64,000 bases of DNA, from positions 1,612,001 through 1,676,000 of the forward strand of contig NZ_CP035926.1 of assembly GCF_004214815.1 (NCBI RefSeq). The letters run 5' to 3'. Position 1 is the first letter of the stretch. Each line of letters starts with the position of its first letter. This document shows positions 7,418 through 15,807 of this stretch, piece after piece. This DNA is from Aliarcobacter thereius LMG 24486. Its GTDB lineage: Bacteria; Campylobacterota; Campylobacteria; Campylobacterales; Arcobacteraceae. Position numbers and translations under genes: made by a program. The notes below the pieces were generated by a model. The model ran no database searches. It was not told where the DNA came from and saw nothing but the letters and a program-made list of their open reading frames with translations.

Positions 7418-8603
7418 ATGCTATTTTATTTATAGCTTTTTGAAGTCTTTTAAACCCTTCATCTATCTCATCTTTTGAAATAGTAAGAGCAGGTAAAAAT
7501 CTTAAAGTATTGTTTCCAGATTTTAAAACCATAACTCCACATTCAAATGCTGTTTTTATTAGATTTGTTAAAGTATCAGCATCTTTTACTCTTAATCCTC
7601 TCATTAATCCTAAACCAACATTTGCTATAAATATATTTTGATTATTTTCATATAAATCATTCATTTTTTCAACAAAATACTCAATAGTTTTATCAAGTTT
7701 TCCACTATTTTTCTCTTTTTCTAAAATATCTAAAACTTCTAATCCAGCACTTGTAACTAAATAGTTACCACCAAAAGTACTTCCATGGTCACCAGCACCC
7801 CAAATATCTTTTAGATTTGTCATAACAGCTCCAATAGGAACTCCTCCACCTAAACCTTTTGCTAAAGTTATAATATCAGGCTCAATTTCATATACATTTG
7901 AAGCTAGGAATTCACCTGTTCTATAAACTCCTGTTTGAACCTCATCAATTATTAATAATATTTTATTATCTTTCAAGAACTTAGCTAATTCTTGAATCTT
8001 TTCTTTAGGAAAAGGTAATATTCCACCCTCACCTTGAACTAATTCAATCATAACTGCTACTGTTTCATCATCTATTGCTTTATATACATCATCTATTGCA
8101 TTAAATGAAAATCCTTCAGGATATGGAGCAAATTTACTCTGATGAAATGAGCTTTGACCAGTTGCTTTTACAGTTGTAATAGTTCTTCCATGAAAAGAAT
8201 TTTCTAAAGTTATAATCTTATATCTTTTATTTTCAAATGCTGTTTGTCCATATGTTCTAGCTATTTTTATAGCTCCTTCATTTGCTTCAGCTCCACTATT
8301 TGCAAAAAAAGTTCTAACATCATAAGTACTTAATTCTTTGATTTTTTTTGCTAAAAGTGCTTGTGGTTCTATTGCATAAATATTTGAAGTGTGTGTTAAA
8401 TTTGATACTTGTTCAAAGATTCTTTTTGCTACTTGTTTATTTCCGTGCCCAACACTTGTAACTCCGATTCCAGATGTAAAATCTATATAGTCTTTATTTT
8501 CATTATCATAAAGTGTTGCATTTTCACCTTTTACAAAATTTACATAATTTCTTGCATAAGTATGAAGAACATACTCTTTATCTAATTTTTCTATATCTTT
8601 CAT
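7416..8603 (-). CDS. argD: Acetylornithine aminotransferase
   Basis: This class III PLP-dependent aminotransferase interconverts N-acetylglutamate semialdehyde and N-acetylornithine in arginine synthesis; it may also act in lysine synthesis as in other ArgD enzymes. The 395-residue length is typical. The GANSGAEANEGA-type cofactor loop is at residues 102-112, SFHGRT at 136-141, the PLP Asp in IIDEVQTG (about 218-225) and the Schiff-base Lys249 in LAKGLGGG. The ATG is preceded by AGGA. It follows the HPP gene with a 52-base gap on the same strand, so co-transcription is possible. Its end converges on the RNA candidate, whose terminator abuts the stop. Confidence 0.93.
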   Translation of the reverse strand: MKDIEKLDKEYVLHTYARNYVNFVKGENATLYDNENKDYIDFTSGIGVTSVGHGNKQVAKRIFEQVSNLTHTSNIYAIEPQALLAKKIKELSTYDVRTFFANSGAEANEGAIKIARTYGQTAFENKRYKIITLENSFHGRTITTVKATGQSSFHQSKFAPYPEGFSFNAIDDVYKAIDDETVAVMIELVQGEGGILPFPKEKIQELAKFLKDNKILLIIDEVQTGVYRTGEFLASNVYEIEPDIITLAKGLGGGVPIGAVMTNLKDIWGAGDHGSTFGGNYLVTSAGLEVLDILEKEKNSGKLDKTIEYFVEKMNDLYENNQNIFIANVGLGLMRGLRVKDADTLTNLIKTAFECGVMVLKSGNNTLRFLPALTISKDEIDEGFKRLQKAINKIA

Positions 8604-8655
8604 TTTTTCCTACTCTAAAAAATTTTATAAAAGTATATCAGTATTGCTATTAATT

Positions 8656-9249
8656 CTAACTCTTTTTTGATTTAAGTTTTTTTCTTTTATATCTTCTATA
8701 ATGTCTCTTTAAATAGTTCTTATAGCTCTCTGGATATGCTCTATTTTTAGGAATATTATTTACTATAAATGCTATTAAAAAAAGAATAATTGCTCCACTA
8801 AAAACAGGAACTATTACAAATAAATATCCTAGTTCATGGATTTGTGGTGTTCCTATAACTGCAATTAATGCCGTTGCTCCTCCTGGAGGATGCAAAGTAA
8901 GTGTTAATTGCATTGCTAAAATAGAACTAGACACAGCAAGAGCTGAAGCTAGAAGTAAATTGTCTCCAAATAATTTATATGAACTTACTCCAATAATTGC
9001 ACTAATTATATGCCCAAAAATTAAATTCTTTGGTTGTGCCAAAGGAGAATTTACAGATCCATAAATTAAAACAGCACTTGCTCCAAATGATGCTAAAACT
9101 AGAGTTAAATCACCATCTTCTAAAAAATCTCTATGAAAAAAAGATATTGCAATAAGTCCTAAGAATGAGCCAATCCAAGACCAAATTAAATTCTCTTTAT
9201 CTAATTTTTCTTGATTAACTTTTTTAAACTGTTTTAAAAAAAAATTCAT
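8656..9249 (-). CDS. HPP family membrane protein
   Basis: The 197-residue protein has four to five predicted membrane helices and carries the defining HPPGGATAL motif near residues 120-128, plus GASAVLIYG and SPLAQPKNLIFGH upstream, all typical of HPP-family proteins. Some family members have been linked to nitrite transport in cyanobacteria and chloroplasts; the role here is unknown. The C-terminus is very basic (RRYKRKKLKSKKS). It lies upstream of argD on the minus strand and is divergent from the PhnA-family gene. Confidence 0.85.
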   Translation of the reverse strand: MNFFLKQFKKVNQEKLDKENLIWSWIGSFLGLIAISFFHRDFLEDGDLTLVLASFGASAVLIYGSVNSPLAQPKNLIFGHIISAIIGVSSYKLFGDNLLLASALAVSSSILAMQLTLTLHPPGGATALIAVIGTPQIHELGYLFVIVPVFSGAIILFLIAFIVNNIPKNRAYPESYKNYLKRHYRRYKRKKLKSKKS

Positions 9250-9331
9250 TTTATATAAACTCCAAATTTGTAAAGCTTTATCTTAGTAAATTTGTAAAAG
9301 AAAATTTATGATATATATCAAGTTACAATGG

Positions 9332-9337
9332 TATAAT
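9332..9337 (+). promoter_or_regulatory. -10 box of the PhnA-family gene
   Basis: TATAAT lies 28 bases before the GTG start, followed by AAAAGGA at 9354-9360. Confidence 0.5.
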
Positions 9338-9365
9338 CAATAAAATTATATTAAAAAGGAATGTT

Positions 9366-9917
9366 GTGGGAATTTTAGAAGATTTATTAAAAAGAGCAAA
9401 TAATAGTTGTGAACTTTGTAAAAATACAGAGGATTTAGATGTTTATGAAGTTGCACCTAGTAATCAAACTATTGATGAATCTATTTTAACATGTAAAACT
9501 TGTAAATCTCATCTAGAAGAAGAGTGCGAAGTAGATCCAAACCATTGGTTTTGTTTAAGCGAATCTATGTGGAGTGAAGTTCCTGCTGTTCAAGTCGTAT
9601 CTTATAGAATGTTAAAAAAACTAAATAATCAAGAATTACTTGATATGATTTATCTTGATGATGAAACTTTAAAATGGGCGAATAGTGGATTAAATACTAT
9701 TGACTCTATTGTACAAAAAGATTGCAATGGTGTTGTTTTAAATGCTGGTGATAGTGTAAGTATTATTAAAGATCTAGAGGTTAAAGGTGCTGGATTTACA
9801 GCAAAAAGAGGAACAACTGTAAGAAATATAACTTTAGGTCAAGAAGAGGGACAAATTGAAGGTAGAGTTAATGGTGTTAAAATTGTTATTCTTACTCAAT
9901 TTGTAAAAAAAGCTTAA
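9366..9917 (+). CDS. PhnA (YjdM) family zinc-ribbon protein
   Basis: The 183-residue protein starts with a zinc ribbon, CxxC at residues 15-18 and CxxC at 43-46. It ends in the PhnA domain, with DCNGVVLNAGDSVSIIKDLEVKG and KRGTTVRNI (about residues 118-155). It is longer than E. coli YjdM because of a helical segment between the two parts. Despite the name, the family is not proven to act on phosphonates. GTG at 9366 was chosen because AAAAGGA lies 5 bases upstream and the ATG at 9361 runs into a stop. The gene is single, bounded by a divergent HPP gene and a shared terminator. Confidence 0.85.
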   Translation: MGILEDLLKRANNSCELCKNTEDLDVYEVAPSNQTIDESILTCKTCKSHLEEECEVDPNHWFCLSESMWSEVPAVQVVSYRMLKKLNNQELLDMIYLDDETLKWANSGLNTIDSIVQKDCNGVVLNAGDSVSIIKDLEVKGAGFTAKRGTTVRNITLGQEEGQIEGRVNGVKIVILTQFVKKA

Positions 9918-9929
9918 TCCTTAAATTAT

Positions 9930-9953
9930 AAAAAAGAGATTTTTCTCTTTTTT
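9930..9953. terminator. Bidirectional terminator between PhnA-family gene and pabC
   Basis: A 10-base perfect stem, AAAAAAGAGA (9930-9939) with TCTCTTTTTT (9944-9953), closes a TTTT loop. A- and T-tracts form the stem flanks, so it can stop transcription in both directions. It overlaps the pabC stop codon. Confidence 0.75.
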
Positions 9954-10512
9954 AATCACTTATTTCAAATTCATTTATAATATCAAAACCAATCATTGAA
10001 TTTAACAAAGCTATTTTTTCTGCTTTTTTTAACATTTCAACACTAATATCTTTTTCTACTAAATTTTTTTCTTCAAGAAGTCTAGTTTTCGTTGTACCTT
10101 CAAGTAGTGAGTTTTTTGAAACAATCCAATATCCATCATAAAATATAGCTATATTTGCAATGCTGGTATCTCTTACAACTCCATTTTTTACAATAATAAT
10201 TTCATCACAAGATTCTTTTTTAAGGAAAAGTTCATCTATTTTTTCTCTATTAAGATATTTTTTTGAATAGTTTATATCATTTTCATAAATTAATTTAAAA
10301 CTTTTAATTTCTCTTTTTTTATAAGGAAAATAATCCACACTTATAATCTCATTTTCATCGTAGATAACTTTACATCTTAAAAGTTCATCTGAAATTGGAT
10401 TTATATATTCTTGAAGATTTAGATTTTTTCCAATAGTTTTCGCAACTCTTTTATTGTGATAATTCAAATTAAAAACTTCAAAATCTTCACATTTGATTGT
10501 TTCAAAATACAT
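9952..10512 (-). CDS. pabC: Aminotransferase class IV, probable aminodeoxychorismate lyase
   Basis: The 186-residue protein is a short class IV PLP enzyme: the C-terminal signature GVVRDTSIANI (about residues 111-121) and LLEGTTKTRLL (137-147) are clear, and a candidate PLP lysine is in YSKKYLNREK. It is clearly shorter than the roughly 270 residues of E. coli PabC. It directly follows pabB with a 9-base gap, so it most likely removes pyruvate from aminodeoxychorismate to give p-aminobenzoate for folate. Branched-chain aminotransferase-like activity is less likely given the neighbours. Confidence 0.75.
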   Translation of the reverse strand: MYFETIKCEDFEVFNLNYHNKRVAKTIGKNLNLQEYINPISDELLRCKVIYDENEIISVDYFPYKKREIKSFKLIYENDINYSKKYLNREKIDELFLKKESCDEIIIVKNGVVRDTSIANIAIFYDGYWIVSKNSLLEGTTKTRLLEEKNLVEKDISVEMLKKAEKIALLNSMIGFDIINEFEISD

Positions 10513-10521
10513 CTTTTTCCT

Positions 10522-11481
10522 TTAAAAAGGTAAATAAACCTTATTTATTAACTCTTCGTATTCAAGATTTACATCACTATCTGCTGTAATTCCACCACCA
10601 CTTTTATAAAACAGTTCGCCTTCTATTTTTTCTATATATCTTATAAGTACAAAGCTTTGCAATATTTTTCCATCAAAATATCCAAAAACTCCTGTATAAA
10701 AACCTCTATCATAGTTTTCTACTCTTTTTAAAATATCAATAGTTGATTTTTTTGGAGTTCCTGTTATGCTTCCAGCTGGAAGAAGTTTTTCAAATATATT
10801 TCCAAGATTCTCATAGCAATTACTTTCAAGCTTTCCACTTATTCTTGAACTTGTTTGAAAAAGTTCATTTTCTTTTGTTTTTATTTTACTAATATATCTA
10901 AACTCTTCTACTTTTATATCTTTTGCAATTTGTCCTAAATCATTTCTCAATAAATCAACAACCATCGTATGTTCTGCTAGTTCTTTTGCATCGTTCATTA
11001 ATTTATTTTTTGCATTTTCTATGCTTGAATCAATAGTTCCTTTCATAGGATATGTATAGATTTTATTATCAATAATATCAACAAATTTTTCAGGTGAAAA
11101 ACATACAAAATCATTTTTCTCTGTTTTAACTCTAAGCTTTAATAAAGAGTTTGCATTTTCATAAATTTCATCTAAACTAAAATTTGTATCAATTTTTGTT
11201 TTGCTTGTTAGGTTTAGTAAGTAAGAGTTTCCATCTTTTATCTCATTTAGAACAGTGTTTAATTTATCTTTATACTCATAAAAAGATATTGGATATTTAT
11301 TTAAATAGTACTTTTTTATACAACTGTTTTGTAAACTATTAGCATCTATTTCAAATTTGATATTTTGATTGTTTTCTTTTAATTTTTCTATATAAAATTC
11401 ATTTAAATCATAAGATATTAGGAAATAAAATGGCTCTTTATTAGAGCCATATAAGTTTAGTTTATCTACAAAAGCCTTCAA
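10522..11481 (-). CDS. pabB: Aminodeoxychorismate synthase component I
   Basis: PabB converts chorismate and ammonia (from a PabA-type amidotransferase) into aminodeoxychorismate. The chorismate-binding domain shows YPMKGTID (about residues 170-177), AEHTMVVDLLRNDLG, LLPAGSITGTPK and the closing GGGITADSD segment. The frame is open further upstream to an ATG at 11556, but that would overlap pyrB by 79 bases. I prefer TTG at 11481: it makes a TTGA stop-start overlap with the pyrB stop TGA, gives 319 residues, and places the first conserved segment (PFYFLISYD) shortly after the start. The operon order is pyrB-pabB-pabC. Confidence 0.88.
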   Translation of the reverse strand: MKAFVDKLNLYGSNKEPFYFLISYDLNEFYIEKLKENNQNIKFEIDANSLQNSCIKKYYLNKYPISFYEYKDKLNTVLNEIKDGNSYLLNLTSKTKIDTNFSLDEIYENANSLLKLRVKTEKNDFVCFSPEKFVDIIDNKIYTYPMKGTIDSSIENAKNKLMNDAKELAEHTMVVDLLRNDLGQIAKDIKVEEFRYISKIKTKENELFQTSSRISGKLESNCYENLGNIFEKLLPAGSITGTPKKSTIDILKRVENYDRGFYTGVFGYFDGKILQSFVLIRYIEKIEGELFYKSGGGITADSDVNLEYEELINKVYLPF

Positions 11482-12359
11482 TAGTTTAGTATTAGTTTTT
11501 TTAATATTGCAGCTCTTATTGCAACTCCATTTGTAACTTGTTCTAAAACTTGACATCTAGGATGTTTTAAAACATCATCATTTATATCTATATTTCTATT
11601 TACAGGTCCTGGATGAAGAAGTAAAAACTCTTTTCTTTCCATTAAATCAGTTGTTATACAAAAATCTCTTGCATACTCTTGAAGTGATTCAAAATATGTA
11701 ATATTGTGTCTTTCTAATTGGCTTCTTAAACTCATCACAATATCCATATCATCTATAATTTCAGATATTGTATCAAACTGTTTGTACTCATCTCCTTCAT
11801 ATTTAAAGCAATCAGGAGCAACTAAATTTACATCTATTCCAAACCTTGGTAAAAGCCTTCTATTACTTCCAGCAACTCTTGAATTTCTAACATCTCCAAC
11901 AATAGCTATTTTTTTACCATCTGTTTGTCCTTCAAAATATTCATAAATTGTAAATAGGTCTAAAAATGCTTGAGTAGGATGAGAATGTCTTCCATCACCT
12001 GCGTTTATAATTGGGCAATCAACATATCCAATTAAACTCTCTGGAAGTCCACATTCACTATGTCTTATAATAATTGCATCTGGTTGCATTGCATTTATAT
12101 TTGAAACTGTGTCATACATCGTTTCACCTTTTTTCTGTGAAGATGTTCCAACATCAAGATTCACAACTTCTGCTCCTAATCTTTTTGCTGCAATTTCAAA
12201 AGAACTTCTTGTTCTAGTAGAGTTCTCAAAAAAAAGTGTTATAATTATTTTACCTTCAAGAACTTTACTATTTTTAGTTCTTTTAAACTCTCTTGCTTCA
12301 TCAAAAACATGTAATATCTCTTCTTTTGTAAAATCAGAAGTTCTTATTAAGTGTTGCAT
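11478..12359 (-). CDS. pyrB: Aspartate carbamoyltransferase catalytic subunit
   Basis: This enzyme condenses carbamoyl phosphate with aspartate in the first committed step of pyrimidine synthesis. The carbamoyl-phosphate loop STRTRSSFE is at residues 47-55, and the HPTQAFLD and HPGPVNR segments are both present. The 293-residue length fits the family. AAGGAAAAC precedes the ATG. No regulatory subunit gene (pyrI) is adjacent. It is the first gene of an operon with pabB and pabC and is divergent from cti. Confidence 0.95.
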   Translation of the reverse strand: MQHLIRTSDFTKEEILHVFDEAREFKRTKNSKVLEGKIIITLFFENSTRTRSSFEIAAKRLGAEVVNLDVGTSSQKKGETMYDTVSNINAMQPDAIIIRHSECGLPESLIGYVDCPIINAGDGRHSHPTQAFLDLFTIYEYFEGQTDGKKIAIVGDVRNSRVAGSNRRLLPRFGIDVNLVAPDCFKYEGDEYKQFDTISEIIDDMDIVMSLRSQLERHNITYFESLQEYARDFCITTDLMERKEFLLLHPGPVNRNIDINDDVLKHPRCQVLEQVTNGVAIRAAILKKLILNY

Positions 12360-12417
12360 TGTTTTCCTTTCATTTTAGTTTGGAATATTAGCAAAAAGCT
12401 CTTTAAATGAAATTGAG

Positions 12418-12423
12418 TATAAT
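12418..12423 (+). promoter_or_regulatory. -10 box of cti
   Basis: TATAAT lies 31 bases before the ATG, followed by an AAAGGGA ribosome site. No -35 element is evident. Confidence 0.5.
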
Positions 12424-12454
12424 ATAAAATATGATTTAAATAAAGGGATTTAAA

Positions 12455-14782
12455 ATGCGTTTGCAAATTTTACTAATAGTTATATTTTCTTTCTTATTCT
12501 TTGGTTGTTCTTCCAAACCATTAACTCCTGTTGAATATGATAAAATCGATAGAAATCTCTCTTATAGCAAAGATGTAAAACCAATTCTAGATAAAAGATG
12601 TGTATCTTGTCACTCTTGCTACAATTCACCTTGCCAATTAAAGCTTGAGAGTTTTGAAGGACTTGATAGAGGAGCTAGTAAAGCTTTAGTTTATGATACA
12701 AGACTTAGAGCTGCTGATCCTACTAGACTTTTTATTGATGCAAAAACAACAGAAGATTGGAGAAAAAAAGAGTTTAGTTCGGTTATTGATAAAAACTTAG
12801 ATAATAATGAATCAATAATGATGCAATATCTTTTCCAAAAAGAGTTAAATCCAGAATTAATAGGAAATTACTCACCTGAAACAGATGAAATTTCTTGTGT
12901 AAAAAACCAAGAAGAATTAGAAGATTATTTTGATGATAATCCTCACAAAGCTATGCCTTATGGTTTTCCTGCATTATCAAAAAATGAATACAATATCCTA
13001 ATGAATTGGCTTGATAATGGTCTTACAAATGATACAAAGAAAAATGTTATAAATAATTTTGAAAAAGAGCAGATTAAAAAATTTGAAGATTTTTTAAATA
13101 ATCCATCAATAAAGCATCAAGTAACAGCAAGATATATTTATGAACATCTATTTTTAGCTCATATATATTTCGATGAAAAAAGTGGTCATTTTTTTGAAAT
13201 AATTCGTTCAAAAACTGCTGCACCTTTTGAGCCTGAAATTATTCCAACTGTTTTTCCTTATGATAAAATAGATGAAAAGTTTTATTATAGAATTCAGAAA
13301 TTTGAACAAACGATTGTGCATAAAACTCATATGCCTTTTAAAATTGATGATAAAAAACTCAAACTTTACAATGAACTTTTTATAAATAGAATATGGGATG
13401 AAAAACCATATATGCCAAGTTATGACAAAACAAAAGCACCAAATGCACTTGAAATATTTAAACAAATTCCAGCAGATAGTAGATATAAATTTCTTTTAGA
13501 AGATGTATATTTTATTATAAATAATTTTATAAAAGGTCCTGTTTGTAAAGGTCAAATTGCTTTAAATGTTATTCAAGATCACTTTTGGGTAGCTTTTATG
13601 GATCCAAAATATGATTTAAGTATTAGAGATAATTTCTTTTTAAGAGAAAATTTACATAATTTAGAAATACCTAATCAATTAGGAGAAGATCCAACTTTAT
13701 ATAAAACTTTTAAAAACCTAAATCATGAAAAAGAGATTAGAGCATATAATAAGAATAAAGAGGAAATTTATAATAAATACTATCCAAATGGAATGAAACT
13801 TGAATATCTTAGAAAAAGTCCTAATAATGACTCTATTTTAACTGTTTATAAACATTTTGATACTGCATCTTTACATAAAGGTGCGTTAGGAAGTAGTCCA
13901 AAAACTATGTGGGTAATTGACTTTCCACTTTTAGAAAGAATTTATTACTCTTTAGTCGCTGGTTTTGATGTATTTGGTAATACAGCTCATCAATTATTAG
14001 TAAGAACTCATATGGATAGATTAAGAGTTGAAGGAGAAAGTAATTTCTTAGAATTTTTACCAAAAAACAGCAGACAAAACTACTTTAACTCTTGGTATAT
14101 TGGATGGTTAGCTCAATATATAACTATATATTCTCCATCAAATAATGAAACAGCAATAAAATATAGTTCAAGCAACTACAAAGAAGAACTCATTTCAAAA
14201 ATACTAAAATATACAAATACTAAAGAAGATAAAATAAACTATATTTACAATAAAGATATCTCTGTTGATATAAGAAATTCATATAAAAATAAAAAAGAGA
14301 TAGAAGAAGGTTTTAGATCTTTATCTTTACCAAATAAACAAAGTATTACAAAATATTTTACAGACAGAGAAGCAAATACTGCTTTAATAAAAATAGAGCT
14401 AAACAACGGAGAAAATCTTATTTACTCTATGGTTATAAATAGATGGCACGACAATGTTGCTTTAATGTTTAAAGAAGAAGATAGACTAGATCCAAGCAAA
14501 GATGATATAGATTTTATTGAAGGGTTTATTAGCTCTTATCCAAATATATTTTTAATTGTAAAACAAAATGAGTTTCAAGATTTTTTAAATGCTATTAAGA
14601 GATTTAACAATAGTGATACTTGTGTAAAAAATATTTCAAAATTTGCTATAAATAGAGCAAATCCAAAATTTTGGGAAATTTATGACTGGTTCACAGAAGA
14701 GTTTAGAAAATCAAATCCTTTAGAGTTTGGACTATTTGATTTAAATAGATATCACGAAAAAGCTATTATTGAAGAAGATTAA
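12455..14782 (+). CDS. cti: Fatty acid cis/trans isomerase, heme-motif lipoprotein
   Basis: The 775-residue protein resembles Cti, a periplasmic enzyme that converts cis- to trans-unsaturated fatty acids in membrane phospholipids under solvent or heat stress. It starts with a signal peptide ending in a lipobox-like FFGC (Cys18), so it is probably lipid-anchored. A c-type heme motif CVSCH at residues 49-53 follows, within further cysteines. Later segments such as MPYGFPALS and the long region with YYSLVAGFDVFGN and RVEGESNFL are typical of the family. It has its own -10 box and terminator. Attachment to the membrane by lipid is inference from the lipobox, which has Phe rather than Leu at -3. 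Confidence 0.88.
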   Translation: MRLQILLIVIFSFLFFGCSSKPLTPVEYDKIDRNLSYSKDVKPILDKRCVSCHSCYNSPCQLKLESFEGLDRGASKALVYDTRLRAADPTRLFIDAKTTEDWRKKEFSSVIDKNLDNNESIMMQYLFQKELNPELIGNYSPETDEISCVKNQEELEDYFDDNPHKAMPYGFPALSKNEYNILMNWLDNGLTNDTKKNVINNFEKEQIKKFEDFLNNPSIKHQVTARYIYEHLFLAHIYFDEKSGHFFEIIRSKTAAPFEPEIIPTVFPYDKIDEKFYYRIQKFEQTIVHKTHMPFKIDDKKLKLYNELFINRIWDEKPYMPSYDKTKAPNALEIFKQIPADSRYKFLLEDVYFIINNFIKGPVCKGQIALNVIQDHFWVAFMDPKYDLSIRDNFFLRENLHNLEIPNQLGEDPTLYKTFKNLNHEKEIRAYNKNKEEIYNKYYPNGMKLEYLRKSPNNDSILTVYKHFDTASLHKGALGSSPKTMWVIDFPLLERIYYSLVAGFDVFGNTAHQLLVRTHMDRLRVEGESNFLEFLPKNSRQNYFNSWYIGWLAQYITIYSPSNNETAIKYSSSNYKEELISKILKYTNTKEDKINYIYNKDISVDIRNSYKNKKEIEEGFRSLSLPNKQSITKYFTDREANTALIKIELNNGENLIYSMVINRWHDNVALMFKEEDRLDPSKDDIDFIEGFISSYPNIFLIVKQNEFQDFLNAIKRFNNSDTCVKNISKFAINRANPKFWEIYDWFTEEFRKSNPLEFGLFDLNRYHEKAIIEED

Positions 14783-14786
14783 TTAT

Positions 14787-14815
14787 AAAGAGAGTAGAAA
14801 TTTACTCTCTTTTTT
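14787..14815. terminator. Bidirectional terminator between cti and the cysteine hydrolase
   Basis: Ten-base arms AAAGAGAGTA (14787-14796) and TACTCTCTTT (14803-14812) close a 6-base loop and run into T's on the plus strand. On the minus strand the other arm ends in TTTATAATT. Confidence 0.75.
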
Positions 14816-14817
14816 AT

Positions 14818-15360
14818 CTATTTTATAAGTGCTGAAATTGCTTTAAAGTTTGGATTTTTTGAATCTAAAGTTAATTCAAATAAAATTGATTCATATGTTG
14901 TAGGAATTGCTCCTGCTTGAATCAATCTTTTTATAGCCATTTTATGGTCAAGTTTTTTTCTACTTCCACTACAATTTGTAACTAAAATAACATTAAAACC
15001 ATTTTCAATCATATCAATACAAGTTTGAAGCACACAAACATGCGTTTCTATCCCTGCAACAATGATATTTTTCTTTCCACTAGTTTTTATAGCATTTAAA
15101 ATATCTGGTGTTTGACAAGCTGAAAATGTTGTTTTCTCATAGCTTGAATATTCGCTTACAAGCTCTTTTAAAAGAGGAATTGTCTCACCTATTCCTTTTT
15201 TATACTGCTCATTTACAATTATTGGAACACCTAAAACTTTCATACCTTTTACCAAAATAGGAAGAGTTCTCTCCAGTTCTTCCTTATTTCCAATATGTGG
15301 GAAAAGTTTTTCTTGTACATCAACCAAACAAAATAGTGAATCTTCTAATCTTATTCTCAT
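14818..15360 (-). CDS. Isochorismatase-like cysteine hydrolase
   Basis: The 180-residue protein has the isochorismatase-fold catalytic triad: Asp14 (in CLVDVQ), Lys76 (YEKTTFSA) and Cys109 (GIETHVCV, preceded by a typical cis-peptide region). The family includes nicotinamidases, YcaC-like proteins and others, so the substrate cannot be given. It is a single gene on the minus strand, with a -10 box at 15403-15408, and is separated from the MazG/McrBC block by about 90 bases. Its end faces cti across a shared terminator. Confidence 0.85.
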   Translation of the reverse strand: MRIRLEDSLFCLVDVQEKLFPHIGNKEELERTLPILVKGMKVLGVPIIVNEQYKKGIGETIPLLKELVSEYSSYEKTTFSACQTPDILNAIKTSGKKNIIVAGIETHVCVLQTCIDMIENGFNVILVTNCSGSRKKLDHKMAIKRLIQAGAIPTTYESILFELTLDSKNPNFKAISALIK

Positions 15361-15402
15361 CTTATCTCCTTAGTTTTGATTTGAAATTTTTGTTTCCAAA
15401 TC

Positions 15403-15408
15403 ATTATA
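15403..15408 (-). promoter_or_regulatory. -10 box of the cysteine hydrolase gene
   Basis: Read on the minus strand this is TATAAT, about 43 bases before the ATG. Confidence 0.4.
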
Positions 15409-15421
15409 CGAAATAATCTGT

Positions 15422-15451
15422 AAAGTTTATATAATTTATCCTATAAACTTT
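15422..15451 (-). terminator. Stem-loop at the end of the mazG-like gene
   Basis: Ten-base arms (15422-15431 and 15442-15451) close a 10-base loop and overlap the stop codon of the mazG-like gene. The downstream T-run is only three bases, so termination may be weak. Confidence 0.4.
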
Positions 15452-15807
15452 TATCTATTTTCTCTACTTTTACTATATTTTTTGCTTCCACCTTGTGATG
15501 TTTCACTTGGGTATTTTGCTTCATTTTTTGTCATCTTATTTAATATTGCATCTTCAAGATTTATTTCTAGCTTCATACAAATTCTTATAAGATAGATAGC
15601 AATATCTGCAATTTCCTCTTTTGTATGCTCTTTTACATCTTCAGGCAAGTTTATAGACTCTTCAAAATTTAACCACTGAAAAATCTCATTTAACTCACCT
15701 ACTTCTCCATTTAATGCCATAACTAGATTTTTTGGGTTGTGGAATTCTTCCCAATTTCTATCATCACTAAATTTTTGTATTCTTTGTTTTATTTTTTCTA
15801 TGTTCAT
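15451..15807 (-). CDS. MazG-like nucleotide pyrophosphohydrolase
   Basis: The 118-residue protein is a one-domain all-alpha NTP pyrophosphatase of the MazG/RS21-C6 (dCTPase) type. The metal-binding pattern ExxE then ExxD is seen at E35/E38 (GEVGELNE) and E65/D68 (EEIADIA). It would hydrolyse a nucleoside triphosphate, possibly a modified or deoxy form, to the monophosphate and pyrophosphate. The start overlaps the end of mcrB as ATGA, so it is the last gene of a mcrC-mcrB-mazG unit. The tail after residue 100 (SQGGSKKYSKSRENR) is polar and basic. A role beside a restriction system, for instance against phage modified nucleotides, is inference. Confidence 0.85.
   Translation of the reverse strand: MNIEKIKQRIQKFSDDRNWEEFHNPKNLVMALNGEVGELNEIFQWLNFEESINLPEDVKEHTKEEIADIAIYLIRICMKLEINLEDAILNKMTKNEAKYPSETSQGGSKKYSKSRENR

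Noticed and set aside
11482-11556. N-terminal extension of pabB into pyrB
   Set aside because: It would overlap the conserved C-terminus of pyrB in another frame, while a TTGA junction gives a normal PabB start.
13208-13465. Open frame on the minus strand opposite cti
   Set aside because: It is rich in Phe, Ile and Lys and is explained by the antisense of cti; no start signals.
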